Source: Shewanella sp. c952 (GTDB lineage Bacteria; Pseudomonadota; Gammaproteobacteria; Enterobacterales; Shewanellaceae). From it: a DNA stretch of 64,000 nt. The notes under the pieces were generated by a model that saw only the letters and a program-made list of their open reading frames with translations, was not told the DNA's origin and made no database searches. Every line of letters starts with the position of its first letter. Positions within the stretch are counted from its first letter, which is position 1. Location of the stretch: positions 372,001 through 436,000 of the forward strand of contig NZ_BPEW01000001.1 in the NCBI RefSeq assembly GCF_019654975.1. Direction: 5' to 3'. Both the position numbers and the translations under genes were made by a program. This document shows, piece by piece, positions 19,201-27,255 of the stretch.

Positions 19201-19914
19201 GTTGATCTCACCGCGTTTTACGATGTACTCGCCGATATTGACCGCCGCATAGCCACTCAAAGCGCCCGTATTACCCGTGAGGTAGGCGAAGAGTTGTTCC
19301 TTGATGGGGTATCAGAATCTGCGGTTAAGATCCGTTCGCGCATTAGCGAACTAGAGTTTTGGCCAGAGCTTGAAGCGTTTGTTAAAGCGTTCCGTCAATG
19401 GAAAGCTGATGGCTTTAGCGAATTGCCGGGTGAGGATTACACCAACAGCATGCGCCGTGCATTAGATATTATCGGTCGCGCCGCATTATCGGGCGGGATC
19501 TCTAAGTTACTGGAGATTGAACTGCGCTTAAAAGAGGGGAATAGTGACCTGATTATTCGTACCGACAGACAGCTTAACGAGTCATCAAGCCATGGTATGG
19601 CATACCTGATCCTTTGTAAGTTCCTATTAGCATTTACCCGTCTGTTACGTGGTCGTGCTGAGGTGACTATTCACTGGCCAATTGATGAGCTTGGTACGCT
19701 GCACCACGGTAACGTGAAAAAGATATTTGATGCTTGTGAAAACAACAATATCTCAGTACTTGGCGCATTCCCTAACCCTGATTCTGAGGTGCTTAGCTTG
19801 TTTGCTAATCGTTATATTATTAATAAACAAACCAAAAAACTGCAGGTGGTTAAACCGCAGGTTAACTCGATTGCCGAAAAGCTTAGTCAGCGACGTACTC
19901 AGGAGGCTGTGTAA
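16240..19914 (+). CDS. SMC-like ATPase of an MksB/JetC (Wadjet-type) complex
   Basis: A 1224-residue rod-shaped ATPase. The head has Walker A GTNASGKTT at residues 30-38, two very long Gln/Glu/Lys-rich coiled coils (about 225-550 and 690-950) separated by a hinge-like globular part (about 550-620, with LYGIALDLKA), an ABC signature region (SSSHGMAYLILCKFLLAF) and Walker B HWPIDELG with D1149/E1150. Such ATPases extrude DNA loops. I chose the ATG at 16240 because AGGA lies five bases upstream; the TTG at 16207 adds nothing conserved. It is the first gene of four, overlapping the next by one base. Chain length and partners fit MksB/JetC rather than RecN or SbcC. Its N-terminal sequence does not match the JetC subtypes I remember, so the subtype is open. 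Confidence 0.8.
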   Translation: MPSLNRIVLIDTHLPGVVELALDGHTNICGTNASGKTTLQRLVPVFYGEYPSRVVPSTRDSFERWYLPHESSFIIYEYIKSDGLAYQAVLASAGDGKGVNYRFIGKGFELDDYIKTQQGDNIQCFTMAELGREMKRAGIAITNLLNTREFRAIIQNDRALLSTGSNRTELRNYARQFSLCEAEHSLRHIEKLAKAVHSKEGKMETIKSMIAAILEEDGVNPPSSRINPQHVESWIKESQLIQGFELIRPEFEKLEQEFDQLLSTEQRLASLRRGYSKDESDEVERQEHHQDLSKALNAKLRELDEEWKEQRDELNLDLSAAKGDVAKCEQELDSIEDQHASFQDAEIEQAKLDLEQLPSWRGTLENLSERHKLQTEKHQDIEAAYNARRSKIGEGLNRELENLHQEQDSLRESRDKQREQGRSELAALEDQWRDATDKGQAQFSEQAYQLKLSAAELKVRVDSVTYSEEEKLALAVFDERITRADEEQESCNAKVDRFTSEERKLRAKRDQANEGLRVAGIRVTERQSELEELHHILFPQSHTLLEFLRKEANGWENTLGKVINSDLLHRSDLHPTISGENLEALYGIALDLKAIDSPEYAASEQELRIKHANAEEMLTSAKELQAEAESKLVAVNSELDAMARELTFARTAYKNSRDDLRRLFDDKRAEQEKINQALNERKSASQKQLARLDNELKQLKQQQQEWHEEQKEQALEARMEKNAYWQEVVGALDNQLGQVKANIQNRRDHAKSEQKACEQWYKNELKSRGIDEAKIVALKTEIRTLEANISKAEQRRSEVLRYDDWYQHTWLKRKPKLQTELSTVKQASLSLEQQLKAKSNEVKAKRSELDSERKRSDAVQVEASENLTKLRSVMRKLTELKLPANNEDAQGGLSERLRQGEDQLLKRDSLLGSVKQYVEHFDSVIASKSGSSLSETWERAREESSFVNDKGIRILDYRKLVPQLEQLLNVMVPQSMMALREQGRIFGVDLTAFYDVLADIDRRIATQSARITREVGEELFLDGVSESAVKIRSRISELEFWPELEAFVKAFRQWKADGFSELPGEDYTNSMRRALDIIGRAALSGGISKLLEIELRLKEGNSDLIIRTDRQLNESSSHGMAYLILCKFLLAFTRLLRGRAEVTIHWPIDELGTLHHGNVKKIFDACENNNISVLGAFPNPDSEVLSLFANRYIINKQTKKLQVVKPQVNSIAEKLSQRRTQEAV

Positions 19915-20567
19915 TGAGCCAAGTAACAGAAACTACATTAGTGGGTACCAGTGCGCTGATTGAACGTTTATTAAAGGGCGAGTTTATTTGTCGTACCACC
20001 GATGAAGATGGCTGGCGCGCACTGAAAAATCCAGATACCCGTGAGCGTGTTGAAGTCTACTTAAACCAAATAAACCGTACGATTGGTTCTGCTGGCGAAG
20101 GAGAAGTGTTCTTTTGCGGTTATCAGCAACTAGGCGAAAGTGAACGTAAGGTCATTTCGTCGCAGTTTAAAGATATCTGTAATGCGCTTATCCCGCTGGT
20201 GGAATGGCTGGTGTTAGTACAAGAGGGCAGCGGTCAAGATGCACCTTTGTCTGAAGGCGCTGCAGTTAGACTGACAGAGCTACAGACTCGCATTGAAGAT
20301 ACGCCGGCTTTTCGTGAACAATTGGCTAAAATTAGCCAATATCGTCTGTTTGGCTCAACCAGTAGTAATGTAGATGCGCAGATCAAGCTGGTGTTTAAGC
20401 GCTTAGTAGAGCTGGGTTATTTAACTAAGCCTAACGCAGAGAAACAGATCTTTATTGCCACCGGTAAGCTTGATTACCTGTATGAGGTTATTCGGTTTAT
20501 TGATGAAACCGAAGGCTTAAGCTTAGAGGCGCAAGCTGAAACGGCGACGCAGAGGGATCTGGTTTGA
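19914..20567 (+). CDS. MksE/JetB-like (KITE) subunit
   Basis: A 217-residue, mostly helical acidic protein. The opening LIERLLKGEFICRTTDEDGWRAL resembles the winged-helix start of MksE/JetB proteins, and a second winged-helix-like part (FKRLVELGYLTKP) follows. Its ATG shares a base with the SMC stop codon (TAATG), implying coupled translation. Its role in the family is to bind the kleisin and help the SMC ring open or hold DNA. Size and position between SMC and kleisin support the assignment; sequence motifs alone are weak. Confidence 0.7.
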   Translation: MSQVTETTLVGTSALIERLLKGEFICRTTDEDGWRALKNPDTRERVEVYLNQINRTIGSAGEGEVFFCGYQQLGESERKVISSQFKDICNALIPLVEWLVLVQEGSGQDAPLSEGAAVRLTELQTRIEDTPAFREQLAKISQYRLFGSTSSNVDAQIKLVFKRLVELGYLTKPNAEKQIFIATGKLDYLYEVIRFIDETEGLSLEAQAETATQRDLV

Positions 20568-20655
20568 TGCTGAATCAACAGCGATATCAGTGTGCAGTAA
20601 GCTGTTGGTTGAGCGCTGCTAGCCAATACTGCGATGCATGGGGAGCTGACTTACG

Positions 20656-21876
20656 ATGAGCAGTAACTTACATCAAGCAGGGGTAAAACTGCTTAAACAA
20701 CTTGGACGTCACGCTGAGCTGGTCATGGATGTTTATCTATCGGGCTCAGTATCTGAAGATGAAACCAACGCTGCGGCCATAGAGAAGCTACGTAAAAACG
20801 ATATTTTATGGCGTCCAGAAGCGGATCAAGAGTTACGTTTAAAGCGTTCGGTGCGCGCCTTGTTAGAGGAAGCATTAAGCGATGAGCGTAATCGCCAGAT
20901 AGATTCTAATGTCGGTAGCTCTTTGGCCAGCATTAAAACACTGGCGGCTCATTATAAGGAAGCGCGTCACAATGTTGATTACGCTGCCTCTGAGGCTTAT
21001 CTCGCTGACTTAAGTGAGCATGTCTATAGCTTTGCTGATGGCCTACGTTATTCAATTCGAGTGCTGTGGAGCCGTATTAACAACGAGTTTGGTTATGTTG
21101 GTACCATCAACGCTAAAATTCGTGAAAATGAGCTGGCACAAAAACAGGTGACAGAGCTGCTTAATGGCTTAGAGATGTTCCAGTTTAGTGAACTTGGTGA
21201 AATAGCTGGAGATATACGTGAGCTAAGAAAGCTACTGGTCACCTCATTGCAGGATACTTTGAGTGATTGTACGCAAGAGTTAAGTGTCGTGCAGGGACGT
21301 CTGCTTGAGCTGCTTGGCCGTTTCCGTCAAATTAGAGGTCGTACTCGTTTACTGAAAGGTTGGCTGCTTTATACCGATCTTCATCCTGATTATCGTCCCG
21401 CGGATCATGTTAGCCACAAACAGCTACCTGCATTGTTTAATTGCGCAGAGGCGCTACTTGCTCCTGCTGCGGTAGATGTTCACAGTACTTTGTATGAGCC
21501 TGAGCTGTTTGAAATTGTTTCCAATATTAAGCGTATCGATAGACTTAATGCCGGGCACGTAACCGCCGAGGAAGATGTATCAGTATCGCTAAGTCAAACT
21601 GAAGACTTTGATATTCCGGATAACCCGCTCAAGTTAGCGGTTGATGCATACTTCTGTGCGGTGATTGATTCAGGCAAGAGTCAATCAGCATTAGAGTACC
21701 TCGATGAGCAAGCGTTAAGCTGGGATCGTGAAAGTTGGTTGTATCAAGTCATTTGCGGTTATGAAGGCTTGCCTGAAGAGCATAGGCAGTATTTCGAACT
21801 CGAAGCCATCGGCGAGTCAGATCCTGTTTATACTGGTAACTTCGTGATTCGCGATGTTGAGCTGTGGCTCGCTTAA
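20656..21876 (+). CDS. MksF/JetA-like kleisin subunit
   Basis: A 406-residue helical protein. The N-terminal part (LLKQLGRHAELVMDVYLSGS, then LRKNDILWRPEADQELRLKRSVRALLEEAL) looks like the winged-helix start of MukF/MksF kleisins, a long helical middle follows, and the C-terminal part has a small globular region. It would bridge the two SMC heads. The ATG at 20656 follows GGGAG by ten bases, and an in-frame stop lies just upstream. An 88-base gap separates it from the KITE-like gene; the end overlaps the TOPRIM gene by 13 bases. Confidence 0.7.
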   Translation: MSSNLHQAGVKLLKQLGRHAELVMDVYLSGSVSEDETNAAAIEKLRKNDILWRPEADQELRLKRSVRALLEEALSDERNRQIDSNVGSSLASIKTLAAHYKEARHNVDYAASEAYLADLSEHVYSFADGLRYSIRVLWSRINNEFGYVGTINAKIRENELAQKQVTELLNGLEMFQFSELGEIAGDIRELRKLLVTSLQDTLSDCTQELSVVQGRLLELLGRFRQIRGRTRLLKGWLLYTDLHPDYRPADHVSHKQLPALFNCAEALLAPAAVDVHSTLYEPELFEIVSNIKRIDRLNAGHVTAEEDVSVSLSQTEDFDIPDNPLKLAVDAYFCAVIDSGKSQSALEYLDEQALSWDRESWLYQVICGYEGLPEEHRQYFELEAIGESDPVYTGNFVIRDVELWLA

Positions 21877-22718
21877 CTAAAGTCCATGCCAATTTGATTG
21901 CCAATGTGCTGCGAAAGCGCATTGGCAAGGTGTCCTTTAGCGCTAATTGGCAAAAGATATTCGCAGAACTGGAAGTCGGTGATGTTGATGAGTCTAGCCG
22001 CGCCTTGCGATTTAGTGCTGAGCAGTTACATCAACTGAATCAAATGTCGACGGTTTACTTTGGTAGCGAGCTACTCAAAGACTCCTTCGAGGGCACTCGC
22101 GCAGAGGTCGCTAAACACAGTCGCTATGAAAAGCTCGCTGCAATAGCCCCAGATGAACAGTATGTGCTGCTCAAGCCGCAACCTTTTTATATGAATCTTC
22201 CACTTGAGTACTCTCTTAGAATACCGCTTGCTAACGTCATTCAATTACTGGAATCTCAGACTACACCGATTACTCACTTAGTGATTGTTGAAAACCTCGA
22301 TGCCTTTGATTGCTGGCATCAGTTTTCGGTCGATGAATCGCTCAACAATGCATTAGTGGTGTATCGAGGGCATAACGGATTGACTAAAGGACTTAGTGTT
22401 TTGCTTGAACAGCTACCTGAGAGTGTAACTGTTGTGGCATTCGTCGATGTCGATCCTGCTGGTATACAAATCGCACTCACGACCCCCAGAGTCACTCAGT
22501 TGCTCGCCCCAAGTATTGAAGCCCTTTCATCGTTAGTTGTTACCGCAAGCTCTACGGAAGACTACATAGCGCAAAATAAGCAGCTTAAGTATATTAGTCA
22601 GCAAAGCAGCGATTGGCAGCCATTACAGCAGTTTATTATCGAGCATCGAGTCAGCATTAAGCAACAGCATCTGTTAGCTCATAAACTAGGATTAATAACC
22701 CATTCGCGAGCTTGTTAA
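21864..22718 (+). CDS. TOPRIM-domain MksG/JetD-like nuclease subunit
   Basis: A 284-residue protein with both TOPRIM motifs: the glutamate in VIVENLDAFD (E143) and DxD in FVDVDPAG (D195, D197). In the Wadjet/MksBEFG family this subunit cuts DNA like half of a topoisomerase VI, after the SMC motor has tested the molecule. At 284 residues it is short against about 380 for typical JetD, so part of the N-terminal arm may be missing or reduced. The GTG start at 21864 overlaps the kleisin gene by 13 bases. As the last gene of the operon it completes the four-part set. Confidence 0.75.
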   Translation: MARLTKVHANLIANVLRKRIGKVSFSANWQKIFAELEVGDVDESSRALRFSAEQLHQLNQMSTVYFGSELLKDSFEGTRAEVAKHSRYEKLAAIAPDEQYVLLKPQPFYMNLPLEYSLRIPLANVIQLLESQTTPITHLVIVENLDAFDCWHQFSVDESLNNALVVYRGHNGLTKGLSVLLEQLPESVTVVAFVDVDPAGIQIALTTPRVTQLLAPSIEALSSLVVTASSTEDYIAQNKQLKYISQQSSDWQPLQQFIIEHRVSIKQQHLLAHKLGLITHSRAC

Positions 22719-23138
22719 GCACAAATATTCAGCAGTTTTGCTTTAGATAACACTGCTTAATGAAACTTACTGGTTATGAAAACTATTTCTCAGTGCCAGA
22801 CTGGTGGTTTATATTGCTATCTTTGGTTTTTGTGGTTGTTATGACTATGACGTTTTTGCTGAATTGTTTTCGTTGTGTTGCTGTGGTGTTGCTTGTGTAA
22901 AAGTTGCTTCAATTTGGCTTTCGGCTGTTGAATTGAATTTGCTGTTTATACAGCGACTTATATTGTTACTACTGGGCTGTTATAAGATTGTTTCGTAAAC
23001 TAATTTTATGGTTTTGATTGAAATTCTTGCCAGCATGTTTCACTATCCTTGCCACTAATAGATGGAAATTAAATATCCATCAAGATTGAAGGCAATAGAA
23101 GACATGCGATAAGACGTGTCGAATAATAAGGCAAGTTA
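22719..23138. other. Intergenic region after the SMC operon
   Basis: 420 bases, strongly T-rich on the plus strand. AGCAGT and ACTGCT near 22732-22760 could form a weak hairpin after the operon. The remainder presumably carries the promoter for the symporter gene. A short 64-codon frame here is low-complexity and I do not accept it as a gene. Confidence 0.4.
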
Positions 23139-24404
23139 ATGACTAAATCACTTTCTACTCGGATCTTTATCGGTCTATTTTCAGGTTTGATCCTCGGCTC
23201 GATCATTCAATACTTCCTCGCAGATATCGGTTTCTTCAGCGGTACAGTGGTAGATATCGCCTCCGGCGCTGGCACCATGTTCGTTAATATGATCATGATG
23301 TTAGTTGTGCCATTAGTATTCGTTTCAATTGTATGCGGCGTTTGCGAACTGAAAGACCTCAATAGTTTTGGCCGTTTAGGCGGTAAAACGTTTGGCTTCT
23401 ACATCATTAATACCTTAGTGGCTATTTTTGCTGCATTAGCTGTCGCTTTGCTATTGGCGCCGGGTAAAGGCGTTGATATGTCGAGCAGTGGTGGTGTTGA
23501 TATCGTCGCCACAGAGCTACCAAACTTAGTACAACTTATTGTGGGTATCGTACCTAGCAACCCTGTTGCAGCCTTTACGTCGGGCAATATGTTGCAAGTT
23601 ATCTTTATGGCACTTTTGCTAGGCGGCGTGATTAAGTCACTTGGTGAAACAGCTAAAAGCGCTGTGAGCGGTTTTCAGGTTGCCAACAAAATAATGATGA
23701 AGCTTATTAGCGTGGTGATGCAGTTAGCGCCTATTGGTGTGTTCGCATTGATGCTTAAGCTAGGTGCAACCCTTGAAGCTGCGATATTTGGTAGCGTATT
23801 AGAATACCTTGTGGTCATTCTAAGCTTACTGCTGTTGTGGATATTTGTTGTTTATCCTTTTGCTGTAAGCATGTTTACTCCAGTATCTGCCAAAGAGTTT
23901 CGCGCTAAAACTCGTGAACAGATTTTATTTTCACTTTCAACAGCGAGCTCAAACGCTACTATCCCAGTGACAATGCGTACCTTAACCGAGAAGCTGGGTG
24001 TTAATCGCGCCGTAGCAGGTTTTGGCGTACCGCTGGGTGCAACGATGAACATGGGCGGCGTATCAATTTACATCACCATTGCTATCTTCTTTGTGGCTAA
24101 TGCGTTTGGCGCGCCAATCGGTATGGATCAGTTACCAGCACTACTGTTTAGCATCTTCTTACTGTCTGTTGGCGCTGGCGGTGTTCCAGGTGGCGGAATG
24201 GTGATGATTGGTGTGCTTATTCATCAGATGGGTCTACCGGTTGAAGCATTTGCGATTGTGGCCGCGCTTGACCGCCTTATCGATATGGTACTGACATCAT
24301 GTAACGTAGTCGGAGATGCTGCGGTATTGACCATAGTTGATGAAACTGAAAAGCGTGCAGAAGCTAAGCTGGTGACTGCATCAAACAGTGTTACCTCAAG
24401 CTAG
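23139..24404 (+). CDS. Dicarboxylate/amino acid:cation symporter (DAACS family)
   Basis: A 421-residue inner-membrane protein with eight predicted helices and two re-entrant loops. The family marks are visible: FSLSTASSNATIPVTMRTL (serine-rich loop), PLGATMNMGGVSIY, and VPGGGMVMIG, with a helix-8 DRLIDMVLTSCNVVGD. It imports glutamate, aspartate or C4-dicarboxylates with protons or sodium. Which substrate cannot be told from sequence alone. It is monocistronic with its own terminator. Confidence 0.88.
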   Translation: MTKSLSTRIFIGLFSGLILGSIIQYFLADIGFFSGTVVDIASGAGTMFVNMIMMLVVPLVFVSIVCGVCELKDLNSFGRLGGKTFGFYIINTLVAIFAALAVALLLAPGKGVDMSSSGGVDIVATELPNLVQLIVGIVPSNPVAAFTSGNMLQVIFMALLLGGVIKSLGETAKSAVSGFQVANKIMMKLISVVMQLAPIGVFALMLKLGATLEAAIFGSVLEYLVVILSLLLLWIFVVYPFAVSMFTPVSAKEFRAKTREQILFSLSTASSNATIPVTMRTLTEKLGVNRAVAGFGVPLGATMNMGGVSIYITIAIFFVANAFGAPIGMDQLPALLFSIFLLSVGAGGVPGGGMVMIGVLIHQMGLPVEAFAIVAALDRLIDMVLTSCNVVGDAAVLTIVDETEKRAEAKLVTASNSVTSS

Positions 24405-24424
24405 CTTAAGGGCTGCTTAATTCT

Positions 24425-24453
24425 AAAAACTCGCCTAAATAGGCGAGTTTTTT
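24425..24453 (+). terminator. Rho-independent terminator of the symporter gene
   Basis: AAAACTCGCCTA pairs with TAGGCGAGTTTT around a short loop and ends in six Ts. Confidence 0.9.
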
Positions 24454-24614
24454 GTATTGCACGGTTAAATTGACGATGCGGTGAATGAATTTTTTATTGG
24501 GTCGTTACTTCAGTCTTTAGTTTTATTCAAAATTTAAACTAACGCTGTATGAAATCGAGCAAAAACCTGATTAATTCCAGTATAAATGGTAGCTGGTTCA
24601 TTCTATAATCAGAC

Positions 24615-24966
24615 GATTTTTAGTGATGGTCTCACTCATTTATTGCGTTCAGCTCAACACAACAGAAGCTAAGTTAAGACCATGGAGTTTTGATAGCAAC
24701 ACCTATTGGGAACTCATATAAAACTATAACGGTAAGCACTTTAATAACAAGAACGTGCAGTGGGGTTAGTACTCCCGAATAGCGCCCGCTGCCGATAGAA
24801 TGAAATTAGCGGGTAAATGGAGTACTGCCTATTTCGCTCGTGGAACCACATACCCTCTAGGTATGGTGTAATGAATCAAAATGTTATTGAGTTGACTTCT
24901 GAGATGGCTGATGCTGCTGACGGGAATCAGAACAGTGATGAATCACCGATGGCGCGAGCCGCTTAG
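24615..24966 (+). pseudogene. Degenerate paralog of the secreted-protein gene at 25754-26221
   Basis: Translated pieces line up with the intact neighbour: WSFDSNTYWE against WHFDGNIYRE, NKNVQWG against NKNIQWD, APAADRMKLAG against APATDRMALG, and VMNQNVIELTSEMADAADG against VINQKMMDLAFEMADVADG. Stops and frame changes separate them, so no full protein can be made. It is the older, more decayed member of a duplicated pair and marks the left edge of the broken pilin locus. Confidence 0.8.
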
Positions 24967-25432
24967 TTTGATGTATTACCCGACACCACAAAACTTCGCA
25001 GAATTATAAATACTGAATCACTCGATTTCCGGGGATATAGCACTTCTATATAACTTCTGAATACAGTAACTCATAAACCGTAGTGTTTCCCATATTAGTG
25101 TGTACAACTAATATGGATTGACGGTTTGGCATTCAACGATTGTTTGGTATGAGTTCATGTGGTTTTCAAGGTGTTGAAAATATTTATAATAGCTTAAGTA
25201 TTCTTTTATAATTCAATATATATTAACTTCGATGAGATTTGTAATAACTTAATTGATTTGGTATTAATTATGAACAGCTATTGTGTATATAATACTACAA
25301 TCCAATAGTTCTAATTTTTAAGTCTTTGGAATGGTAATTAATACTTATGGGTGATTGAGTTGATGCATCTTCACTGTAGAATCTAGCCGGCTTTAATTAG
25401 ATTTCAAGGAGTGAATAATATTAAAGAATAAA
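24967..25432. other. Gene-free region upstream of the pilin gene, with a long hairpin
   Basis: AT-rich. The notable element is a two-part inverted repeat: CCATATTAGT (25090-25099) with ACTAATATGG (25107-25116), and outside it AAACCGT (25075-25081) with ACGGTTT (25121-25127). This could be a terminator of the lost upstream gene, or an operator. Nothing else is recognisable. The pilin ribosome site AAGGAG is at 25406-25411. Confidence 0.5.
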
Positions 25433-25693
25433 ATGCACGGTCAAGGGATGACAGAATATATCATTATTGTAGCACTAATCGCAATTGCCGCTATTGGAGC
25501 ATTTACAATGTTTGGCGACGTCGTTCGTAATCAAACTGCATCTATGGCCGCTGAATTAGGTGGTAGCGGAACTGAAGCAACGAAAGCGACAAAACAAGCG
25601 ACTAAGCAGGGCAAGGCTGCGGTAACCATCGCAGCTAAAGAAGGTGGTTTAGATAAATATAATGCTACTGCTGGTTCATCAATTAAAAAATAA
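25433..25693 (+). CDS. Flp/type IVb-like pilin (GQGMTEY class), leader possibly out of frame
   Basis: An 86-residue protein with a prepilin-type N-terminus: GQGMTEYIIIVALIAIAAIGAF, i.e. a prepilin peptidase site next to a long hydrophobic helix with Glu at +5. The C-terminal part is Ala/Lys/Thr-rich. Such pilins polymerise into Flp-like fibres. The best ribosome site (AAGGAG, 25406-25411) is followed by a GTG at 25411 whose frame ends after six codons; shifting by one base would join it to the pilin. So either translation starts at ATG 25433 with a poor site, or the leader has suffered an indel. It is part of a decayed locus. Confidence 0.65.
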   Translation: MHGQGMTEYIIIVALIAIAAIGAFTMFGDVVRNQTASMAAELGGSGTEATKATKQATKQGKAAVTIAAKEGGLDKYNATAGSSIKK

Positions 25694-25753
25694 TAATAGC
25701 TATTATAGTGCGGGCCTGCCCGCACCCTCTTTTATGGAAAATAAGAGTCTCCT

Positions 25754-26221
25754 ATGCCTATCAAACCATTTTTTAAACTCAAATGCTCTTTAGCCACTAT
25801 CTCACTATTTTTTTGTGCTCAAAGTATAGCGGCTGAAGCACCAAAGCCGTGGCATTTTGACGGCAATATTTATAGGGAGGCTTTAAGTGAAAGTATAAGT
25901 AGCGGTGAAAGCAATCAAAGCCTGTTAAATAAAAACATACAATGGGATGAATGTTCGACAATGGCGCCAGCTACAGATCGAATGGCTTTAGGAGTGCAAG
26001 ATAATCCTGATGATCCTGATTTTATGCGTGAGACGATCCGAGATCTGTATCCTGTGGATAATGATAGTTTTTCAGATGTGATTAATCAGAAAATGATGGA
26101 TTTGGCTTTTGAAATGGCTGATGTAGCAGACGGTGACAAAAGCAGTGATGATTCTGTTGTTACTCAAGCCGCTTGGGATTGGTGTATTGCTCAAGACCCA
26201 AACGATTTTTCTGATTTATAA
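25754..26221 (+). CDS. Small exported protein of unknown function
   Basis: 155 residues. A signal peptide is visible (basic start, hydrophobic ISLFFCAQSIAAEA, cleavage around residue 27). The mature part is acidic, rich in Asp, with two Cys (ECSTM and WDWCIAQD) that could form a disulfide, and ends DPNDFSDL. I do not recognise a family. It lies between a pilin-like gene and a TadG-like gene and has a dead paralog upstream, so it probably belongs to this surface-fibre locus. Function unknown. Confidence 0.65.
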   Translation: MPIKPFFKLKCSLATISLFFCAQSIAAEAPKPWHFDGNIYREALSESISSGESNQSLLNKNIQWDECSTMAPATDRMALGVQDNPDDPDFMRETIRDLYPVDNDSFSDVINQKMMDLAFEMADVADGDKSSDDSVVTQAAWDWCIAQDPNDFSDL

Positions 26222-26296
26222 CGAATGAAATTATTGATTAAATATATATCTTTAATATGGCGCTATCGCTACTAATAAACTAAGCGAGTTATTGAC

Positions 26297-27255
26297 ATGG
26301 AATGTCATTTAAATCTTCCTCTATCAAAACGTCCCTGTTTTTTGACATCGCAAAAAGGTTATGCAAGCGTACTTTTTTTGGCTTTCTTTGGCTTTCTTTG
26401 GCTTTCTTTGGCTTTTTTGGCTGTTTTTGCCGCTGTGGCCTTGGCGCTATTCTCACTTTATGACACAGGTATTGTCGCTTCTGAGCGAATAAGAATGCAA
26501 AATACTGCCGATAATGTTGCCTATAGCACAACCACTATGGTGACGCGAGATATGAATATCATCGCTATCACTAACCGCGCCATGGTAGCTAATCAAGTGG
26601 CGATAGGGCAAATGGTCGCCTTAGCCTCTTGGGCTAATATGGTACAAGAGTTTGCTGGTAACTTGGAGACTCTTGGCTATTTTGCGCAAGTCATTCCCTA
26701 TGTTGGCAAATTGATAGAGCAAATTACTGAAGTTGTCTATAAAGCCACGACTCAACTTAAAATGTTATTCAAAAATTTGGTAATAAATTTATCCTTGCAG
26801 AAGATAAATTGATTGGCTTGTTATATGCCATGCAAGCTGCTAATCATCAAATGACACTATTCAGCGGTAAAATTATTTACGATGATATTATCGCTAAAAA
26901 CGACCCTGATGTTAGCGCTAATGCCCTCTGCACCGTTTATAACATCAACAGTTTTATCAAAGCCTATAAAGGTCATACTCAGTATAATATTCGGGATAAT
27001 ATAAAGAGTAAAAAACTGACTGGACAACGCTTTGCTGAAATGGCCAACATGGTCAATGATTCTCGAGACAAAATGATGGCCGATCGTGCTTATCGGGTAA
27101 TACCAAAGATTACTGTTTTTCCTTGACCAGTGAGGCTTAAGTTTTGGGGACCAAAGTATGGTGGAACTGATTATGTCATGAGTAAGAAAAAGAATAAGTA
27201 TGCATGGAGCTGGACGTCGCTAGATACTTTTAGTTTGTGGTGGAGTTATCGCTAC
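26297..27255 (+). pseudogene. TadG/TadE-like pilus assembly gene, frameshifted and truncated by IS
   Basis: The first 171 codons read a short basic stretch, KGYASVLFLAFFG, one long hydrophobic helix and LFSLYDTG, the layout of TadE/TadG proteins (then ERIRMQNTADNVAYS). At about 26771-26778 (AAAAATTT) the frame shifts: the following frame continues sensibly (FGNKFILAEDKLIGLLYAMQ). A stop at 27124-27126 interrupts it again, after which the same frame resumes (FWGPKYGGTDYVMS, WWSYRYG) until the insertion sequence starts at 27256. Hence one ancestral gene, now broken in at least three places. Confidence 0.75.
26381..26410 (+). repeat. Three perfect 10-bp tandem repeats inside a transmembrane-coding region
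   Basis: Unit GCTTTCTTTG, three times, preceded by TTTTTTTG and followed by GCTTTTTTGG. It lengthens the hydrophobic helix of the TadG-like protein by about ten residues (GFLWLSLAFL). Since ten is not a multiple of three, losing or gaining one copy shifts the frame. Confidence 0.85.

Noticed and set aside
22804..22998. 64-codon frame after the SMC operon
   Set aside because: Low-complexity Leu/Cys/Val-rich translation of T-rich DNA, no ribosome site, no resemblance to a known protein.
25120..25150. Sigma-54 promoter (TGGCATTCAACGATTGTT) upstream of the pilin
   Set aside because: The -12 GC is missing, so the match to the -24/-12 pattern is not convincing.
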